Below are positions 8,110 through 17,142 of a stretch of 63,483 bases of DNA, one piece after another (position 1 is the stretch's first letter; each line of letters opens with the position of its first letter). The DNA is taken from contig JBQLZO010000083.1 of the NCBI GenBank assembly GCA_052168315.1, positions 1 through 63,483 on the forward strand. Direction: 5' to 3'. Under the pieces are notes generated by a model that saw nothing but the letters and a program-made list of their open reading frames with translations, had not been told where the DNA came from and searched no databases. The translations under genes were made by a program, and so were the position numbers. Origin of the DNA: JBQLZO01 sp052168315 (GTDB lineage Bacteria > Planctomycetota > Phycisphaerae > Phycisphaerales > UBA1924).

Positions 8110-9948
8110 ATGTCGATCCAGATGCGAGATGACGAGCGTGCCGGCGCGGGTTCGATGTCGGGGGAGGTGGGCGATTCGCCGGGTCATGCGGCGGGCGGTC
8201 GTCGTGGCGCGCCGGTGTCGGTGGACCCGGGTTCTGCCGGGATGGCGGGGGGGATGCGTGGTCGCGGGTCGGGCGGCGAGCGGGGTGTTCGTCCGAGCGT
8301 TGAGGGGTTCCTGACCGACGGCGCGCTGATCGGGATGTGCGATTCGTTGTCGGAGCTGATCGGTCAGTCGATCGCGGTGTATGTGGGCTCGGGGCGCCGG
8401 GTGGAGCGGACGGCGGCGCCGCTGATCTGGCGGGCGATGGAGCCGGACGGGCTGACGCCGCACCTGCTGCGGGCGTGGGATGCCGGTGAGATCGATCACC
8501 TGGTGCTCCCGGGGGGCGAGTTGGCGATCCCGATGCTGCTGGACGGGATGCCGGCGGGGGCGTTCGTGGTGTCCCCGAAGGATGATGGCGAGCGCGGGGC
8601 GCACACGATCGACCCGGCGCTGGTGGAGACGCTGGAGCGACTTGCGTCGGTGATCGACGAGTTCTGCGAGCGTGAGATCACGCTGCGTGACTCGGCCGAT
8701 GAGCTGCGGGTGCTGTACCGGTTGTCTTCGGCGCTGACGGCGAACCGAACGGAGCGTGAGGTGTGCACGAGCGCGCTGACGATCGCGGCGGAGTTCGTCG
8801 ATGATGTGGCGATCGGGCTGATTCATCTGCTCGATGATCGGGCGTCTTCGCTGCGGCTTGGCTCGGCGATCGGGCTTGGGCCGGACGACACGCGGGATGT
8901 GGCGGTGCTGCCGTTCGATCCGCCGGCATCGGGCGGGCCGGCGCCGAGGCATCGGGAGCCGGGTGAGCTGCTGATGCACGGGCGGGACCAGATCGATCAT
9001 TTGCTGCTGAACACGCCGGCGTGCTCGTGGGTGACGATCCTGGTGGCGGATGCGGAGCGATGCCTGGGGGTGATGCGACTTGGGCTTGCCGAGCGTGGTG
9101 ATCTGTATCCATCGGAGCGTTCGGTGCTGCAGATCGTGGCCGAGCAGGCGTGCGCTTCGATCCGGCGGATCCGGCTGGCGGATGCGGATCGGGCGCATCG
9201 TCGGCAGGTCCGGCTGGCGGCGCAGGTGCAGCAGCGGATGTTCCCGCGCGAGTTGCCGGCGTATCCGGGGCTGGACATCGCGGCGCGGTACCTGGCATCG
9301 CTGGAGGTGGGCGGGGACTTTTACGATCTGTTCGATCTGCAGGGGCACCTGGGCATCGTGGTGGCGGATGTGGTGGGCAAGGGCGTGCCGGCCGGGCTGA
9401 TGATGGCCAGCGCGCGGGCATCGCTGCGGGCGCACGCGGTGGGGCTGTACCACCTGAACGATGTGATCACGCGAGTGAACCAGGATGTGGTGCGGGACAC
9501 GCTGGGGCACGAGTTCACGACGATTTTCTATGGCGTGCTGGATCCGGTGACGCGGGTTCTGACTTACTGCAACGCGGGTCACGAGCCGCCGCTGGTGATC
9601 CGGCGGGATCCGGGTTCGGCGGAGGGGTATTCGTTCGCGCGGCTGGAGATCGGCGGGATGGCCGCGGGGATCGATCCGGATCAGCGGTACGAACGGGCGG
9701 TGGTGCAGTTGGAGCCGGGGGACATCCTGCTGGCGATGACGGATGGGTTGGTGGAGGCGATGAACTTCCAGATGCAGACCTTCGGACGCCGCCGGCTGCG
9801 CGAGGCGATCGCGGGGTTCCTGCGCGAGCATCCGGACGCGTCGTCGAAGGCGCTGACGGACCATTGCATCTGGGCGATGCGGCGGTTCATCGGTTTCAGC
9901 CGCGAGATGGACGACACGACGGTGCTGGCGGTTCGGATCGATGAGTGA
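8110..9948 (+). CDS. RsbU/SpoIIE-type PP2C serine phosphatase with GAF-like sensor
   Basis: A 612-residue signalling phosphatase expected to dephosphorylate an anti-sigma-factor antagonist. Residues 60-200 and about 200-370 form two sensor-like regions, the second GAF-like (ALTANRTEREVCTSAL). A short coiled linker, QVRLAAQVQQRMFP, leads into the catalytic domain, where the metal-binding acidic residues are in GGDFYD, VADVVGKG, TDGLVEA and DDTTVLAV. I chose ATG 8110 because GAGGGAG lies 4 nt upstream. ATG 8065, which overlaps the previous stop, is an in-frame alternative adding 15 residues. No sigma factor or anti-sigma factor gene is nearby. Confidence 0.88.
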   Translation: MSIQMRDDERAGAGSMSGEVGDSPGHAAGGRRGAPVSVDPGSAGMAGGMRGRGSGGERGVRPSVEGFLTDGALIGMCDSLSELIGQSIAVYVGSGRRVERTAAPLIWRAMEPDGLTPHLLRAWDAGEIDHLVLPGGELAIPMLLDGMPAGAFVVSPKDDGERGAHTIDPALVETLERLASVIDEFCEREITLRDSADELRVLYRLSSALTANRTEREVCTSALTIAAEFVDDVAIGLIHLLDDRASSLRLGSAIGLGPDDTRDVAVLPFDPPASGGPAPRHREPGELLMHGRDQIDHLLLNTPACSWVTILVADAERCLGVMRLGLAERGDLYPSERSVLQIVAEQACASIRRIRLADADRAHRRQVRLAAQVQQRMFPRELPAYPGLDIAARYLASLEVGGDFYDLFDLQGHLGIVVADVVGKGVPAGLMMASARASLRAHAVGLYHLNDVITRVNQDVVRDTLGHEFTTIFYGVLDPVTRVLTYCNAGHEPPLVIRRDPGSAEGYSFARLEIGGMAAGIDPDQRYERAVVQLEPGDILLAMTDGLVEAMNFQMQTFGRRRLREAIAGFLREHPDASSKALTDHCIWAMRRFIGFSREMDDTTVLAVRIDE

Positions 9949-9970
9949 GGATGGGCGTGTCGGCCGCTCG

Positions 9971-9976
9971 TAGGAT
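9971..9976 (+). promoter_or_regulatory. -10 hexamer TAGGAT, leaderless start of ppc
   Basis: Ends 6 nt before ATG 9983; there is no ribosome binding site. Confidence 0.55.
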
Positions 9977-9982
9977 GCTCGC

Positions 9983-12799
9983 ATGAGCGAAACAGGATCA
10001 CTGGGCGGCGCGCGCGAGACGGCGGGGGATGCGGCGGGGGCGCTGCAGCGTGACATCGAGCTCTTGAACGGGCTGCTGGACGCGACGCTGGCGGGGCGTG
10101 GCGGCGCCTCCTGGGCGCGGGGTTCGGCGGCGCTGGAGCGGGCGCGGGCGCTGGTGGTGGATGGCGATGGCTCGGGCGGCGATGCGATCGAGCCGCTGGG
10201 GGAGTTGTCGCTGGAGGACATCGGCGCGTGCGTGAAGCGGCTGATCACGCGGTTCCATCTCCGGAACAACGCGGAGCAGGTGCACATCGTGCGCGTGAAC
10301 CGGCGGCGTGAGCGCGGGTCGGAGGAGGGGCGGGGGCGGCCCGAGTCGATCGATGCGGCGATCGGGGCGTTGAAGCGCGAGGGGTTCTCGCGTGAGCGGC
10401 TGCTGGAGGTGATCGGTCGGATCGACATCGCGCCGACTCTGACCGCGCACCCGACGGAGGTGCGTCGGCAGTCGGTGGTGCACCATCAGGCGGGGATCGC
10501 GGCGTGCCTGCGGGCGCTGGACGCCGAGTCGGAGGGGGGCGAGCCCACGCCGACAGAGCGTCGGCGGACGATCGAGCGGCTGGCGGGCACGATCGCGCTG
10601 CTGGGGGCGACGGATGAGATCCGTTTCAAGCGGCTGGACCCGATGGACGAGGTGCGGAACGGGGTGCGGGTGCTGGCGGGTGCGATCTGGGACACGCTTC
10701 CGGTGCTGGCGCGGGATCTTCGGGAGGCGCTGGATCGGCATTACGGGGCGGATGGAGGCGGTGATGGGCGGGGGGATGCGCCGATGGTTCCGGTGCGGTA
10801 TCGCTCGTGGATCGGCGGCGACCGGGATGGGAACCCGCATGTGACGAGCGAGGTGACCGCACGGACGCTGGAGCTGATGCGGCGGGCGGCGATCGGCGGG
10901 CACCGCGCCTCGATCGAGGCGCTGGACCAGCAGATCAGCGTGTCGGACCGGGCTGTGGAGGTGCTCGCGGAGCTGCGTGCGTGGCGCGGTTCGGGGCAGA
11001 GCGAGGCGCTGCTGCCCGATGAGCGGGTGCACCACCTTCGGCATGAGCCTTGGCGGGTGAAGCTGCGGGCGATGGGGGCGCTGCTGGACCGTGCGATCGA
11101 GGATCCGGGCGCGTACACGGCGGCGGAATTCTGCGAGGATCTCGAGCTGGTGGACCGGGCGCTGCGGCACGCGGGGCTCGGGCGGGTGGCGAATGGATCG
11201 TCGTTGTTCGATGCGCGGGTGCGGGCGCGGGCGTTCGGCTTCCATCTCGCGAGCCTGGATGTGCGTCAGCATTCGGACCGGCACACGGCGGCGCTGGACG
11301 AGATGCTGCGGCTGGCGGGGGTATGCGAGGGGTATTCGGAGCTTGATGAGGCGGGGCGGGTGGAGGTGCTGGAGCGCGAGCTCGGGAGCGCGCGTCCGCT
11401 GCTGCCGCGGGGCGAGGGTGTGAGCGATGCGACGCGCGAGGTGCTCTCGACGCTGGAGGTGGTGCGGTCGGCGCTGGAGCGTGAGCCGGGGAGCGTGGGC
11501 TCGTATGTGATCTCGATGACGCACGAGGTGTCGGATGTGCTGGCAGCGCTGGTGCTGATGCGCGAGTGCGGGCTGTGGACGCCTTCGGGCGGGGGTCTGC
11601 TGGACATCGCGCCGCTGTTCGAGACGGTGGATGATCTGGACCGGGCGCCGGGGCTGCTGCGCTCGCTGTTCGCGTCCGGGGCGTACGCGCCGCACCTTGA
11701 GGCGCGGGGGATGTTCCAGGAGATCATGCTGGGGTACTCGGACTCGAACAAGGATGGCGGGTACTGGATGGCCAACTGGCGGCTGCACCGGGCGCAGCAC
11801 GAGCTGGCGGGCGCGTGCCGCGATGCGGGGGTCCGGGTTCGGTTCTTCCACGGTCGGGGCGGTTCGGTGGCGCGGGGCGGCGGGCGTGCGGGGCGGGCGA
11901 TCCGGTCGACGCCGCTGGCGGCGCGGAACGGTTCGATCCGGTTCACTGAGCAGGGCGAGGTGATCTCGTTCCGGTACGCGACGGAGCGGATCGCGCATCG
12001 GCACCTGGAGCAGATCGTGCACGCGATGGTGCTGAGCACGGCGTCGGGGATGGGCGATGGCGGCGGGGTCGCTGGTGGGAGTGGGGGGGCGGATGCGGAG
12101 GGGGTGTCGCCGGAAGGCGTGGCGATGATGGACGCGATGGGCGCGGCGTCGATGCGCGCGTACCGGCGTCTGGTGGACGATCCGGGTTTCTGGGAGTGGT
12201 ACACGAGCGCCTCGCCGGTGCTGCCGATCGGTTCGTTGAACATCGCCTCGCGGCCGGTGGTGCGCCCGGGGAAGACATTGTCGTTCGAGAACATCCGGGC
12301 GATCCCTTGGGTGTTCGGATGGACGCAGATGCGGGCGAACGCGCCGGGGTGGTACGGGATCGGGACGGCGTTCGAGGAGGAGGTGCTGGCGCGACCGGAC
12401 CGGTTGTCGCTGTGCCGCGAGCTGTACGGCGAGGGCGGCTGGTTCGCGGCGTTCATTGACAATGCGCAGCAGGAGATGGCGCGGGCGCGGCTGCCGATCG
12501 CCCGGATCTACCGCGGGCCGGGCGGGGAGCGATTCCACGCGATGCTGGGCGAGGAGTTCGAGCGGGCGCGGCGTGGGGTTCTGGCGGTGACGGGGCAGGC
12601 GCGGTTGCTGGACAACAACCCGGTGATCCAGCGGTCGATCGAGCAGCGGAACCCGGATACGGACCTGCTGAACCTGCTGCAGGCGGAACTGCTGCGGCGT
12701 TCGCGGGGTGCCAGGGATGAGGGCGAGCGTGAGGCGCTGCTGCCGGTGCTGCAGCTGGCGGTGAACGCGCTGGCGGCGGCGATGCAGAGCACCGGGTGA
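9983..12799 (+). CDS. ppc: Phosphoenolpyruvate carboxylase
   Basis: Carboxylates phosphoenolpyruvate with bicarbonate to oxaloacetate, the anaplerotic step that feeds the TCA cycle. The length of 938 residues is normal for the family. Signature motifs are all present: TAHPTEVRRQS (catalytic His), GGDRDGNPHVT, the SDSNKDGGYWMANW segment, and the glycine loop FHGRGGSVARGGG that binds substrate. The C-terminus ends MQSTG, matching the conserved xxNTG terminus that lies near the active site. A Gly/Ala-rich linker near residues 690-715 is a lineage insertion. The start is ATG 9983 because of the leaderless promoter arrangement. It stands alone, 34 nt after the phosphatase gene. Confidence 0.97.
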   Translation: MSETGSLGGARETAGDAAGALQRDIELLNGLLDATLAGRGGASWARGSAALERARALVVDGDGSGGDAIEPLGELSLEDIGACVKRLITRFHLRNNAEQVHIVRVNRRRERGSEEGRGRPESIDAAIGALKREGFSRERLLEVIGRIDIAPTLTAHPTEVRRQSVVHHQAGIAACLRALDAESEGGEPTPTERRRTIERLAGTIALLGATDEIRFKRLDPMDEVRNGVRVLAGAIWDTLPVLARDLREALDRHYGADGGGDGRGDAPMVPVRYRSWIGGDRDGNPHVTSEVTARTLELMRRAAIGGHRASIEALDQQISVSDRAVEVLAELRAWRGSGQSEALLPDERVHHLRHEPWRVKLRAMGALLDRAIEDPGAYTAAEFCEDLELVDRALRHAGLGRVANGSSLFDARVRARAFGFHLASLDVRQHSDRHTAALDEMLRLAGVCEGYSELDEAGRVEVLERELGSARPLLPRGEGVSDATREVLSTLEVVRSALEREPGSVGSYVISMTHEVSDVLAALVLMRECGLWTPSGGGLLDIAPLFETVDDLDRAPGLLRSLFASGAYAPHLEARGMFQEIMLGYSDSNKDGGYWMANWRLHRAQHELAGACRDAGVRVRFFHGRGGSVARGGGRAGRAIRSTPLAARNGSIRFTEQGEVISFRYATERIAHRHLEQIVHAMVLSTASGMGDGGGVAGGSGGADAEGVSPEGVAMMDAMGAASMRAYRRLVDDPGFWEWYTSASPVLPIGSLNIASRPVVRPGKTLSFENIRAIPWVFGWTQMRANAPGWYGIGTAFEEEVLARPDRLSLCRELYGEGGWFAAFIDNAQQEMARARLPIARIYRGPGGERFHAMLGEEFERARRGVLAVTGQARLLDNNPVIQRSIEQRNPDTDLLNLLQAELLRRSRGARDEGEREALLPVLQLAVNALAAAMQSTG

Positions 12800-12863
12800 T
12801 GGTTCGAGCGGGGGCTGCGGGGGGTGTGGATGGGGCTGAGGGGTTCGCCCGGCGGGTCGGCGG

Positions 12864-12869
12864 TACGCT
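12864..12869 (+). promoter_or_regulatory. -10 hexamer TACGCT, leaderless GTG start
   Basis: Ends 6 nt before GTG 12876 and supports that non-ATG start. Confidence 0.5.
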
Positions 12870-12875
12870 CTGGGC

Positions 12876-14759
12876 GTGCTGAGATCGCCGTTCTGGAACT
12901 ACGCAGCCCGGATGTGGCGCCGTCGGTGGACGGTGGCGCTGGCGATCGCGATGGCGTTCGTGTCGGCGGGCGGTCTGGGCGCTGCGATCGTGGCGCTGAG
13001 TTCGGTGGTGGAGCGGGTCCTGGGAGAGAACCACAAGGGGCTGCGCGACCTGGCGGGCGAGTGGAACGCCCGGGCGATCGAGGCGGTGGGGTTCGGGGTG
13101 CCGGGGGCGTGGATCGAGGCGCTGCCGAACACGGTGTGGGCGGCGATCGTGTGGGTGATGGCGGGGCTGGGGGTGCTGACGGTGATCGGCGCGACGGCGA
13201 ACTTCCTGCACGCGTACCTGGCGATGACGGTGTCGGTGAACACGACGGCGGAGATCCGGCGGGAGGGGTTCCACAGGATCCTGCGGTTCCCGCTGGGGCA
13301 TGTGATCGAGCGTGGGGCGACGGACCTGATCTCGCGGGTGGTGAGCGACACGAACACGCTGTCGCGCGGGTTCCAGGCGCTGACCTCGAAGGCGGTGGCG
13401 CAGCTGACGCGTGGGGCGGCGGCGCTGGCGGCGGCGTTCGTGCTGGACTGGCGTCTGACGCTGATCACGCTGACGGTGGTGCCGGTGATCCTGACGGTGA
13501 TCCGGAAGATCGGGAAGCGGATCCGTCGCGCATCGCGGAGCGCGATGCGCGGCCAGGCGGACATGCTGGCGGCCTCGACCGAGGCGATGCGCGGGCTGCG
13601 GACGGTGAAGGTGTACGCGGGCGAGCGGAAGGAGCTGGCGCGGTTCACGCGGCACAACCGGGAGATCGTGCGTTACGAGATGCGGGCGCGGCTGGCGCGG
13701 GCGCTGTCGGCGCCGCTGACGGAGTCGGTGACGATCCTGGCGCTGGGGCTGATGGTGATCATCGCGGTCAAGGCGATCCTGGATGGGAACCTTGAGAAGT
13801 CGGATTTCATCCTGACGATGGGCGCGCTGGGGATGGCCGGTTCGTCGTTGAAGCCGCTGACGGCGGTGGTGCAGGACATCAACACGGCGGAGGCGGCGGC
13901 GCAGCGGCTGGACGAGTTGTTCGGCGTGCCGCTGGAGGATGCGGCGGATCGGGTGAGGGGCGCGGCGCGGCGCCCGTCGCTGGCTCGGCATAAGGAATCG
14001 ATCGAGTTCGACGGCGTGTCGTTCGCGTATCCGGGTTCGCCGCGCCGGGCGATCGATGGTGTGTCGCTGCGGATCCCGCACGGGACGGTGGTGGCGCTGG
14101 TGGGCGCGAACGGGTCGGGGAAGACGACGCTGCTGTCGATGGTTCCTCGCCTGATCGATCCGACGGAGGGGCGTGTGCTGGTGGATGGGGTGGACATCGC
14201 GGGCGTGACGGTGCGGAGCGTGCGCCGGCAGATCGCGGCGGTGACGCAGGATGTGGTGCTGTTCCGTGGCACGGTGGCGGAGAACATCGCGTACGGCGAC
14301 CCGGGGGCGGACCGGTCGCGGATCGTGGAGGCCGCGGAGCGCGCGCACGCGCGGTCGTTTATCGAGGCGCTGCCGCAGGGGTTTGACACGATGGTGGCCG
14401 AGGGAGGCCAGAGCCTCTCGGGTGGTCAGCGGCAGCGGATCTCGATCGCGCGGGCGATCCTGCGCGATCCGGCGATCGTGCTGCTGGACGAGGCGACGAG
14501 CATGATCGATGCGGAGTCGGAGTCGGCGATCGCGGAGGCGCTGGCGGAGTTCGCGCGGGGGCGGACGACGCTGGTGGTGGCGCACCGCCCGGCGACGATC
14601 ATGGGCGCGGACCTGGTGGTGGTGATGGACGATGGGCGGATCGTGGACATGGGCACGCACGCGGAGCTTCGTGAGCGATCGGCGATGTACCGGGCGATGG
14701 TGGGCGTAGGGGTCGGGGCCGGTGTGGGGGGTGTGGGCGGGGGCATCGGCGGGCGGTGA
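12876..14759 (+). CDS. ABC exporter, fused permease and ATPase (MsbA/BmrA type)
   Basis: A 627-residue half-transporter that should work as a homodimer in the inner membrane. The N-terminal exporter domain has about six membrane helices within residues 1-300. The ATPase domain follows: Walker A GANGSGKTT near 410, Q-loop in AAVTQDVVLF, signature LSGGQ, Walker B IVLLDEATS and the H-loop VVAHRP. The sequence is closest in style to lipid or multidrug exporters, but the cargo cannot be read from it. The start is GTG, set by the TACGCT hexamer 6 nt upstream. The last 20 residues are Gly/Val repeats. Confidence 0.92.
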   Translation: MLRSPFWNYAARMWRRRWTVALAIAMAFVSAGGLGAAIVALSSVVERVLGENHKGLRDLAGEWNARAIEAVGFGVPGAWIEALPNTVWAAIVWVMAGLGVLTVIGATANFLHAYLAMTVSVNTTAEIRREGFHRILRFPLGHVIERGATDLISRVVSDTNTLSRGFQALTSKAVAQLTRGAAALAAAFVLDWRLTLITLTVVPVILTVIRKIGKRIRRASRSAMRGQADMLAASTEAMRGLRTVKVYAGERKELARFTRHNREIVRYEMRARLARALSAPLTESVTILALGLMVIIAVKAILDGNLEKSDFILTMGALGMAGSSLKPLTAVVQDINTAEAAAQRLDELFGVPLEDAADRVRGAARRPSLARHKESIEFDGVSFAYPGSPRRAIDGVSLRIPHGTVVALVGANGSGKTTLLSMVPRLIDPTEGRVLVDGVDIAGVTVRSVRRQIAAVTQDVVLFRGTVAENIAYGDPGADRSRIVEAAERAHARSFIEALPQGFDTMVAEGGQSLSGGQRQRISIARAILRDPAIVLLDEATSMIDAESESAIAEALAEFARGRTTLVVAHRPATIMGADLVVVMDDGRIVDMGTHAELRERSAMYRAMVGVGVGAGVGGVGGGIGGR

Positions 14760-14967
14760 GCCCCCCGTCGGAGGGGTGGCGATCTTGAGAGGGTGGGTCC
14801 CGAGGTTCCCCACGCTCCGGCGTTCCCGCCACCACCATCTCCTGCCGGTTTCGCGGGACTGCCCGGACTTCTGCCTTTCATTCGGTAATTGCCGGCTTGA
14901 CCGGGGTCGGCGGTCGTGGTCGGTCGCTGATCCGGGGTGCGGGGGATCGGGTGTTGGCTTCGGCTCC

Positions 14968-14973
14968 TACCAT
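14968..14973 (+). promoter_or_regulatory. -10 hexamer TACCAT, leaderless start of der
   Basis: Ends 8 nt before ATG 14982; no ribosome binding site is seen. Confidence 0.5.
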
Positions 14974-14981
14974 CCGCCCCT

Positions 14982-17036
14982 ATGTCTTTCCCGCGCATCG
15001 CCATCGTTGGCCGGCCGAATGTCGGCAAGTCCTCGCTCCTGAATATGCTGGCGAAGCGGAAGGTGTCGATCGTCGATGATGTTCCGGGGGTGACGCGTGA
15101 CCGTGTGACGACGGTCGTGGAGCTTGAGGGGCCATTGAAGACGGAGCCGATCAAGCGGGTGGAGGTGATCGACACGGGCGGGTACGGGGTGTATGTGACC
15201 GAGGGCGGTCGGTTCGATGATGCGGGCGAGGATCTGACGCGGCTGACGGACGACATCGAGGCGCAGATCGCGGCGGGGGTGGACCTGGCGGACCTGATCC
15301 TGTTCGTGGTGGACTCGCAGGCGGGGCTCACGGCGATCGATGAGTCGATCGCGACGATGCTGCGGGAGCGTTCGCTGGGCGGGAAGGGGCGCGATCGGGT
15401 GCCGGTGGTGGTGGTGGCGAACAAGGTGGATGCGGACAACTGGGAGCCGTTCGGCTTCGAGGCCGCGGCGCTGGGGTTCGGCGAGCCGTGGCTGGTGTCG
15501 GCAAAGACGAACTTCCGTCGTCGGGACTTCGTGGAGCGGTTGTTCGCGCTGCTGCCGTACGAGGTGGAGCGCGCGGGCGAGTCTCGGGAGCGGATGCCGG
15601 AGATGCAGCTGGCGCTGGTGGGGAAGCGGAACGCTGGCAAGTCGACCTTCGTGAACGCGCTGGCGGGCGAGACGCGTGCGATCGTGTCTGAGATCGCGGG
15701 GACGACGCGGGATGCGATCGATGTGCGGTTCGAGATGGATGGTCGGGCGCTGCTGGCGATCGACACGGCGGGCGTTCGGAAGAAGAACCGGTTCGCGGAT
15801 CGGGTTGAGTACTGGGCGTTCGACCGGTGCCAGCGGGCGATCGAGCGCGCGGATGTGGCGCTGCTGTTGCTGGACGCGACGCAGAAGATTTCGGCGGTGG
15901 ACAAGCGGCTGGGGATGTACCTGACGGAGCGGTTCAAGCCGACGGTGATCGTGGTGACGAAGTGGGACCTGGCGGAGGGGCGGCCGAACCGGAAGGGGCA
16001 GCCGGTGTCGATCGATGACTACCGGGAGTACTTCAATCGGGAGATGCCGGGGCTTGCGTACGCGCCGATCGTGTTCACGGCCGCGGGCGATGGCGGGCGT
16101 GGGGTTCGTGAGGCGGTGGAGGTGGCGTTCGACCTGTTCGGGCAGGCGCACCAGCGGGTGTCGACGGGTCGATTGAACGAGTTTTTCCGGGACATCCTGG
16201 CGCGGCGTGGGCCGTCGTCATCGCTTGGGACGAAGGCGAAGATCCTGTTCGTGACGCAGGTGACGGTGAACCCGCCGACGATCGTGCTGGTGGTGAACAA
16301 GCCGAAGCTGTTCGATGAGCGGTACATGCGGTACCTGATGAACCGGATCCGTGAGGAGCTTCCGTTCGAGGAGATCCCGGTGCGGCTGCTGGTGCGCGAG
16401 CGTCGGCGTGCGGAACTCGGGGATCTGCTCTCGGGCGAGCATCGGCGGCAGCAGTCGGCGACGCGGTCGATCGAGGAGGGCGAGGCGCTGCTGGATCGGC
16501 AGGGGGAGGAGATCGATCCTGATCTCGAGATCGACGAGATGGATGTGCCGTTCGATCTCGATGAATTCTTCTCGGGCGCGGATGACGACGACGATGATGA
16601 TGACGATGAGGGTGCGCTGACGCCGGATGGGTGGGGCGAGGATGATGACGATGACGAGTTGGCGGGTGCGCGGGTGGGGTCGTCGCGCGGCGGGGAGGGC
16701 GGCGCGCGGGGCGGGAAGCAGGGCGGGCGGAAGGCCAGCAAGAAGAAGGCCGGAAAGAAGAAGGTTGGGAAGAAGACCGGGGGAGCGCGGGCGGGCAAGA
16801 AGGCCGGGGGCGGGAAGGGGGCGGGGCGCTCGGGGTCTGGCTCTGGGTCTGGTGGTCGGTCGGGGGCGAAGGGCGGCGGTGGAGGGGCGGTGAAGAAGCA
16901 GAAGAAGTCGAAGAAAGCGACCCCGGGCGGTCGGAGCGGGGCGGCGCGGTCGGGGGGCGCGGGTGGATCGGGGAGGACGACGAAGAAGAAGGCCTCGGGT
17001 GGTGGTGGTTCGCGCGGGCGTGGGCGGCGTTCGTGA
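14982..17036 (+). CDS. der: Ribosome biogenesis GTPase Der (EngA) with long charged tail
   Basis: Double-GTPase that assists assembly of the 50S ribosomal subunit. The first G domain has GRPNVGKS at 10-17, DTGG, and ANKVD; the second has GKRNAGKS at 214-221, DTAG and TKWD. A KH-like domain follows and ends near residue 480. Der proteins are usually about 440-490 residues, whereas this one has 684. The extra 200 residues have two parts: an acidic block with a run of nine Asp near residue 535 and a second Asp run near 555, then a Lys/Gly/Arg-rich region (from about 580) that resembles a histone-H1-like tail. The tail stays in frame and GC-rich. The start is the ATG after the TACCAT box. Confidence 0.95.
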   Translation: MSFPRIAIVGRPNVGKSSLLNMLAKRKVSIVDDVPGVTRDRVTTVVELEGPLKTEPIKRVEVIDTGGYGVYVTEGGRFDDAGEDLTRLTDDIEAQIAAGVDLADLILFVVDSQAGLTAIDESIATMLRERSLGGKGRDRVPVVVVANKVDADNWEPFGFEAAALGFGEPWLVSAKTNFRRRDFVERLFALLPYEVERAGESRERMPEMQLALVGKRNAGKSTFVNALAGETRAIVSEIAGTTRDAIDVRFEMDGRALLAIDTAGVRKKNRFADRVEYWAFDRCQRAIERADVALLLLDATQKISAVDKRLGMYLTERFKPTVIVVTKWDLAEGRPNRKGQPVSIDDYREYFNREMPGLAYAPIVFTAAGDGGRGVREAVEVAFDLFGQAHQRVSTGRLNEFFRDILARRGPSSSLGTKAKILFVTQVTVNPPTIVLVVNKPKLFDERYMRYLMNRIREELPFEEIPVRLLVRERRRAELGDLLSGEHRRQQSATRSIEEGEALLDRQGEEIDPDLEIDEMDVPFDLDEFFSGADDDDDDDDDEGALTPDGWGEDDDDDELAGARVGSSRGGEGGARGGKQGGRKASKKKAGKKKVGKKTGGARAGKKAGGGKGAGRSGSGSGSGGRSGAKGGGGGAVKKQKKSKKATPGGRSGAARSGGAGGSGRTTKKKASGGGGSRGRGRRS

Positions 17037-17083
17037 GGCGCGCGTGATCGGTGCGTGGGGTCCGCGTCGGGCGGTGGTGGGGG

Positions 17084-17089
17084 TACCCT
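17084..17089 (+). promoter_or_regulatory. -10 hexamer TACCCT
   Basis: Lies 53 nt before ATG 17143; the leader carries a GGGAGGAGG ribosome binding site. Confidence 0.45.
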
Positions 17090-17142
17090 GAGGCGGTTCG
17101 TCGGCGCGGCGGTTCCGCGTGGATCGGGAGGAGGCACCTGCG

